Shown in pieces: positions 59,258 through 64,000 of a stretch of 64,000 nt of DNA; the stretch's first letter is position 1; the number at the start of each line of letters is the position of its first letter. Source of the stretch: Litoditis marina (lineage: Eukaryota > Nematoda > Chromadorea > Rhabditida > Rhabditidae); NCBI GenBank assembly GCA_964036275.1, contig OZ038435.1:17062270-17126269 (forward strand), in the 5' to 3' direction. The notes under the pieces were generated by a model. It did no database searches. It worked only from the letters and a program-made list of their open reading frames with translations, and was not told where the DNA came from. The position numbers were made by a program, and so were the translations under genes.

Positions 59258-62200
59258 CCCTGTTTCCATGTCTCTTTCTGTCTGTCGTCTCTCAAAGAAA
59301 AGCTCTCTCATGCCACACCGGGATTTTCTATAAGAATGGCAAACTATCCCAGCCAACCACAGTAACCAAGAAATTCTCAGATCAAACGGTGAGTTAAGTT
59401 CGACTACAAACTACAAAAGCGAGAGAGCACGCAAGTCAGCGAGACGCAGACAGCCTCTGACAGTCTGTGTTTCTCTGACCTGCACACTCTCTCGTCTAGA
59501 ACGCAACGAAAGTGCTTTGCTTATTGTCAGAAAACTGCTGAGAATGATTTGGGAGCTCTATTTTTTTTTCGTTCCTATTGAGACTTTTTGTGTCAATGAA
59601 GTTTCAGATGAATGATTTTTACAGAAATAAAAAGTTTACAGCCGCTACTTGAAAACATGTTTAGTATGAAATTTCAAACAACTATAAAGTGTCAAAAAAT
59701 CGCTCGGAATCGGAAACAAAAGCAATTGTCAAGCTACAAAACCGAGAGAGCATGGAGGTCAATGATACTGCAGACAGTCAGAGACAGTCTGCGTATCGCT
59801 GACCTGTACACTCTCTCGTCGAGGCCGCCAATAATCTACTTGCCAATTGAGCATAAAACCAATATCTAAACTACAAAGTACAAAGTACAAAGACCATTTC
59901 CAGCCGGGATTCGCCTTTGCTTGTCTCTTCGATTTCGTCTACGGAGAAAAGTGTTCGAATCTGCGAATTTCGAGCGATATTTTCGAATTCCAAAAAACGC
60001 ATCAATTGTTGGTCAGTGGAAAACTTATTATTACTATTACTATTATACTTTCATTGTTCTTGTTTTTATTATTATTCTTGTTAAAGGGGGACTGCATTGA
60101 ATGCCGAATTTGGTTAACGGCGTTAGCCGAAAAGGCACGAGAGTCAGAGAAGTGCGCGCAATCAATATTCATACACTCCAAATCATCCTCTGCGTCCCTG
60201 ACAGTAATCGAAAAATCGGTGAAATTTTGAAAATAGAACTTTGCATTGGACATTCCAGTTGGAAAAGGACACATATCGAACTGTCTCAGTTCGATCTATT
60301 ATTTGAAATTTCAATGCAGCCCCCCTTTAAGACTCTTTGCTCTTCCCATAGCAGGCGTATATGTTAGCTGTGTGTGTGTGTATAGTTTGATATCTTTGTT
60401 TTAGTTGGAACTCGAAAAGTTCGGTTTTTTATCATTATTATTTTCGCAAGTTTTTTATCTGTGTAAATATCAAACTACAAATCAGAATTATGGAGCTTAA
60501 ACAGAACAACTACCTGATCTTTCTATCAGAATGCGATGTACTGTTCCACTACCGAATTGAAAACGAGATGTGTATGTCGCGGTTCCCTTTGTAGTGGAGA
60601 TATCGCCACCGCCCATGTAAGTACTGAATTTTATCAATTTGTTGAAAACTTTTTCATACAAATCATTTCAGAATTCAATTGTTTTTATTCATTTGAACGA
60701 TTATTACTCGTTTTCTAAAGTGCCATACATACTTGGTGCGTCTGCGGGCGGCTGCGGGCGTCTGCGGCGCGGGTAAACTAGTGGTTTGCCCGCAGACGCC
60801 CGCAAACGCCCGCAGACGCCCGCAAACGCACTACAATTGAAGTATGTACGCGCGTCTGCGGCTGGCTGCGGCGCGGTTCCCCTCATTTGAATTTCAAATA
60901 GAAAGTTCGAACTTATTGTTGAAATTATGATTCCCTCCACTTATTAGGAATATTTGTCATTCATCACATCAATGCTAATAATGTTTATCCCTCAAAATTT
61001 GTAAATCACTTGATTAGCATTGCCTCCAACTGTCTGTTGAAAATGCATGGAATATCATTATTAGATTACCGCTTACCGAATCAACTGAATCTTCTTAAAC
61101 GTTTTTTTTTTTCATTCTGAAACATTTTTTCGAATACAAAACAAAAGAAAAGGAGACATTCACTTTAAACTGATTAAAAACTGATAATAGAGTGCAGTGA
61201 ACATCGAGTAGAATACAAACATATATTTAAATGAACTATACTAAAGTAACTTGATGGGTTTAATAATGATTTTTAGAACATTAGTGATGATATGTCGAGA
61301 ATGATCAATCCAGACGCAGAGAGCCGCTGCGGCAATATTGAATTGAATCATTATTGCCGCAACTGCTTTTGCGGCTGTCGGCGGCCCCGCCCGCAGACGC
61401 CCGCAGCCGCCCGCAGCCGCTTTTGCCCGCCGAAGTATGAATGCGCGGCAAAACGCCGGGAGCCGCCACCAGCCGCACATTTGATCAATAATCAGGGGCG
61501 CCATACTTATATCATATGCCGCCCGCAGACGCCCGCAGCCGCAGCCAAGTATGTAGGGCACTTAAGAAGTGCCGCGTTTTTGAAATTACATTATACATGA
61601 TCTGACGTATACCAAGTGTTGTCTAATTTGGCTGTTGAAAACGAGGCATGAGATGGGTGTGGCCTAATTTCAGTTCTGGGAAATGGGCGTGGCCTAATTT
61701 CAGTTCTGGGAAATGGGCGTTGCCTAATTTCAGTTCGGTGAAATGGGCGTGGCCTAGTTTCAGTTCTGGCAAATGGGCGTGGCCTAATTTCAATTCTGTT
61801 CAGGAAGCGTTGTTGCGCGAATACGAGTCTCCCTCCAAGTCTTCGTGGGACAAGACCATTCGAATGTCAAACGATCCTCAACTTTTGGGGTTAGTTTGGT
61901 TTGAAATTGAGGAAAATTTGAGTACTATGTTACCTGACCTGATACTCGACCCCCCTCCCCCCCATCTGTACAGGCAGAAACGAAAAGTTTGAAACCAAGT
62001 AGTAGGGTTAAGTCCACCTTGTGGCTCGAACTTGTACTTCCACGCTCGAGAAACCACAGCCACAGGGCTAATATACTCCGTTTCACCAATCGGTTACTAC
62101 CTACAGTAATCTCTCGAATGTTCGAGGGATATTATCTAATAAACAAACATACGTTTAGCTTCACTGTTTTCTGTGCTTGTAGTAACCAAAGTATAAAACA

Positions 62201-62874
62201 AAATCACAACGTTTAAACTATTTATATCACCTACAAGATATGAATAATGTACTTGAAAGATTTACAATCTTACTGTAGAGGGCTATTGTTGCGTGAAACA
62301 GACTATAGTATTTCGATTAGTTCACCGCCAGACTCTTCTCTGCTATAGCTCTTCAGATTTTTGTTTTTCTACGTAATAAAGGTTGCGATCATGAAGATAG
62401 TGGGTCCATTCAAACCTGAATCATCGAATTTGGGAATTCTTTCTAAATGTCTTCATTATATTTCAGTGTAAATTCCACCAAAAGACGTGAAATTCTGCAC
62501 TGTCTCATCGCAAAACTCAGAGAAATCTACGGACTTCGTGAGTTTTTTGTTGATTTAAATTGTATGAGATAAAATTATATTTTGAAAATATATGTGTTTT
62601 GTAAGCATTTTTCAGCCCGAACTGCCACTAACTGTCATAAACTCCCTACTACCCAAAGGTACAACTTTGTTTCTATGAATTACAAGAATTACGAATACTC
62701 ACCGAAAACTGGCCTTGTTCCTAATATTTGCTCAACTTTACTCTAAATTTCAATCTTCTAGCAAACGAACTCCAGAACTCATGTCTTTCCAGCCGGACCG
62801 GACCCGCCCGTTCCCTCTATTGTCATGACGTCACCAGAAAAGTTGGTTCAGTGGAAGAGAAGCGTCATTCTTGG
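59258..62874 (+). CDS. Gene Y: tandem paralog of gene X, partial at the 3' end, possibly a pseudogene
   Basis: Exons: 59258-59388 (SCHTGIFYKNGKLSQPTT), 59904-60011 (GFAFACLFDFVYGEKCSNL), 60530-60616 (YCSTTELKTRCVCRGSLC then SGDIATAH), 61804-61889 (EALLREYESPSKSSWDK), 62467-62537 (PPKDVKFCTVSSQNSEK), 62616-62658 (PELPLTVINSLLPK) and 62793-62874 (LVQWKRSVIL). Exons 1-3 and the last two match gene X in order and phase. Cysteine positions align with X: SCGQGF/SCHTG, SCAFSLLTPC/ACLFDFVYGEKC and IVCHC/RCVCR. The fifth exon is 71 bases, exactly as in X, but in the conserved frame its first full codon is TAA. The alternative frame that joins exon 4 in phase is not like X. No transmembrane exon occurs before 64000; it may lie beyond. 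No signal peptide or lectin exons were found upstream. Confidence 0.55.
59415..59505. repeat. Hairpin module (GAGAGAGCACGCAAGTCAG)
   Basis: The inverted arms GCGAGACGCAGACAGCCTC and its complement around CAGTCTGTGTTTCTCTGACC end in ACACTCTCTCG. It is the same palindrome as at 41570-41650, here in gene Y intron 1. Confidence 0.75.
59735..59830. repeat. Hairpin module, second copy
   Basis: GAGAGAGCATGGAGGTCAATG and GACCTGTACACTCTCTCGTC form the arms around ACTGCAGACAGTCAGAGACAG. It is followed by a short CCAATTGAGC remnant of the family 2 body. Confidence 0.75.
60718..61563. mobile_element. 846-bp MITE with AAGTGCC ends and CGCCCGCAGACGC subterminal repeats
   Basis: AAGTGCCATACATACTTGG at the left and CCAAGTATGTAGGGCACTT at the right are inverted with few mismatches. 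GC-rich tandem CGCCCGCAGACGC and CTGCGGGCGGC blocks follow at both ends around an AT-rich core. No transposase is visible. It lies in the gene Y intron between exons 3 and 4. A near-identical copy starts at 63347. Confidence 0.85.
61652..61803 (+). repeat. 30-bp minisatellite made of splice-acceptor-like units, abutting gene Y exon 4
   Basis: Five units of about 30 bases, GGGCGTGGCCTAATTTCAGT then TCTGGGAAAT, run directly into the real acceptor TTCTGTTCAG at 61803. Each unit contains TAATTTCAG, a look-alike 3' splice site. The unit length is a multiple of three and the frame stays open into the exon. Confidence 0.85.
61995..62100 (-). repeat. Possible tRNA-derived repeat
   Basis: On the minus strand, TTAGCCCTGTGGCTGTGG resembles an A box and AAGTTCGAGCC a B box, about 40 bases apart. 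The pairing of a tRNA cannot be reconstructed. Confidence 0.35.
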
Positions 62875-63133
62875 GTGAGTTGATGTAACGGAAATTATTC
62901 CGAGAAAGAATGGTTTGTAGCTTGCTATTCGACAAAATGACGAAAATGTGGTAATCTTTGATGAACTTTCATACAAAACCATGACCCACAACTTGTGTGC
63001 GAAGCAAAGCTCGTCAATAATGTCTGGCACATATTTCTGATAAAAGTGTGTAGTTCAAAAAGTCTCCAAGTCTCCAATATGAATGTAAGATGTTGCACTG
63101 CTCTGCAGTTTTTGTAGTTTGCTGCAGATGTGT

Positions 63134-63330
63134 CTTATAGTCGTCGTCAACGAAAAGGCGAGAGGGTACTGTATATCTCACTTTCCGCTGTGTACGCACA
63201 CATGTCTTCGATTGCAATGCTTGCTGATAATGTGCTCTAATAGCGCAGTGGTTAGCGTCCTGCTACGAATATTTTGCTCGCAGGTTCGATTCCGGCGAGC
63301 GACAGAAATTTATATATTTGGCACTCACTA
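63134..63330 (+). repeat. SINE-like repeat, family 1
   Basis: The body TAGTCGTCGTCAACGAAAAG...GGTACTGTATATCTCAC is followed by a tRNA-like part with A box TAGCGCAGTGG (63241-63251) and B box GGTTCGATTCC (63283-63293). It ends GCGACAGAAATTTATA. A MITE starts 17 bases beyond it. Confidence 0.72.
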
Positions 63331-63346
63331 TACTTCTGGCGGCGTA

Positions 63347-64000
63347 AAGTGCCATACATACTTGGTGCGTCTGCGGGCGGCTGCGGGCGTCTGCGGCGCG
63401 GGTAAACTAGTGGTTTGCCCGCAGACGCCCGCAAACGCCCGCAGACGCCCGCAAACGCACTACAATTGAAGTATGTACGCGCGTCTGCGGCTGGCTGCGG
63501 CGCGGTTCCCCTCATTTGAATTTCAAATAGAAAGTTCGAACTTATTGTTGAAATTATGATTCCCTTCACTTAGGAATATTTGTCATTTATCACATCAATG
63601 CTAATAATGTTTATCCCTCAAAATTTGTAAATCACTTGATTAGCATTGCCTCCAACTGTCTGTTGAAAATGCATGGAATATCATTATTAGATTACCGCTT
63701 ACCGAATCAACTGAATCTTCTTAAACGTTTTTTTTCCATTCTGAAACTTTTTTTCGAATACAAACAAAAGAAAAGGAGACATTCACTTTAAACTGATTAA
63801 AAACTGATAATAGAGTGCAGTGAACATCGAGTAGAATACAAACATATATTTAAATGAACTATACTAAAGTAACTTGATGGGTTTAATAATGATTTTTAGA
63901 ACATTAGTGATGATATGTCGAGAATGATCAATCCAGACGCAGAGAGCCGCTGCGGCAATATTGAATTGAATCATTATTGCCGCAACTGCTTTTGCGGCTG
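63347..64000. mobile_element. Second copy of the AAGTGCC MITE, cut by the window end
   Basis: It is collinear with 60718-61370 apart from a few substitutions and short indels (such as loss of ATT near 63572). Two nearly identical copies 2.6 kb apart suggest recent activity or a local duplication. Confidence 0.85.

Noticed and set aside
58931..59365. 144-codon Ser/Phe/Leu-rich membrane-like frame
   Set aside because: Low-complexity CT tract; hydrophobicity is a consequence of TCT/CTC/TTT codons. The true gene Y exon overlaps in another frame.

Overview
This is nuclear DNA from a nematode, most likely Caenorhabditis or a close rhabditid relative. The evidence is AT-rich DNA with small exons, introns running from GT to TTTCAG-like acceptors, a mitochondrial-type fumarase most like nematode FUM-1, a nematode-type serpentine chemoreceptor fragment, a C-type lectin domain, and a very high density of small inverted-repeat (MITE-like) elements. 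Nothing bacterial or viral was seen. Species cannot be assigned from sequence alone.

Region 1 (1-33009) is a near-identical tandem duplication with a 16,265-base period: copy 1 at 1-16265, copy 2 at about 16266-32530, and the diverged start of a third copy to 33009. In order, each full unit holds: a 600-bp minisatellite; an inverted-repeat element; a 2.9-kb array of 18.4 satellite monomers of 157 bp with trimeric higher-order order; the eight 3'-terminal exons of fumarate hydratase (256 codons plus stop, about half of the protein); a 2-kb GGCGCC-rich repeat; and a terminal-inverted-repeat element carrying two exons of a chemoreceptor on the minus strand. The 5' half of fumarase is not in the unit, so copy 2 at least is an orphan 3' half.

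Region 2 (33010-47000) starts with a 1.57-kb foldback palindrome. It then carries, on the plus strand, a secreted or membrane C-type lectin gene (signal peptide at 36499, CLECT domain over five exons to 43891). The large introns hold tRNA-derived SINE-like repeats, 165-bp MITEs, and a 1.6-kb nested foldback into which a second foldback has inserted.

Region 3 (47083-64000) has two tandem paralogous plus-strand genes, called X (47083-55485) and Y (59258-62874 and probably beyond). They share exon order, exon phases and a cysteine-rich domain reminiscent of nematode ET-module or Ly6-type folds. X continues into a transmembrane segment and a Lys/Ser-rich tail. X lies just downstream of the lectin exons on the same strand, so lectin plus X may be one gene for a CLECT/Cys-rich/transmembrane receptor. 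The exon phase at the join (0 then 1) requires one exon I did not find. Y has an in-frame TAA at the start of one exon that is conserved in length with X. Between X and Y lie a second tail-like exon pair with its own polyadenylation signal and another copy of the 2-kb GGCGCC repeat.

Exon calls come from reading splice sites, phases and paralog alignment by eye. No expression data or database search was used.
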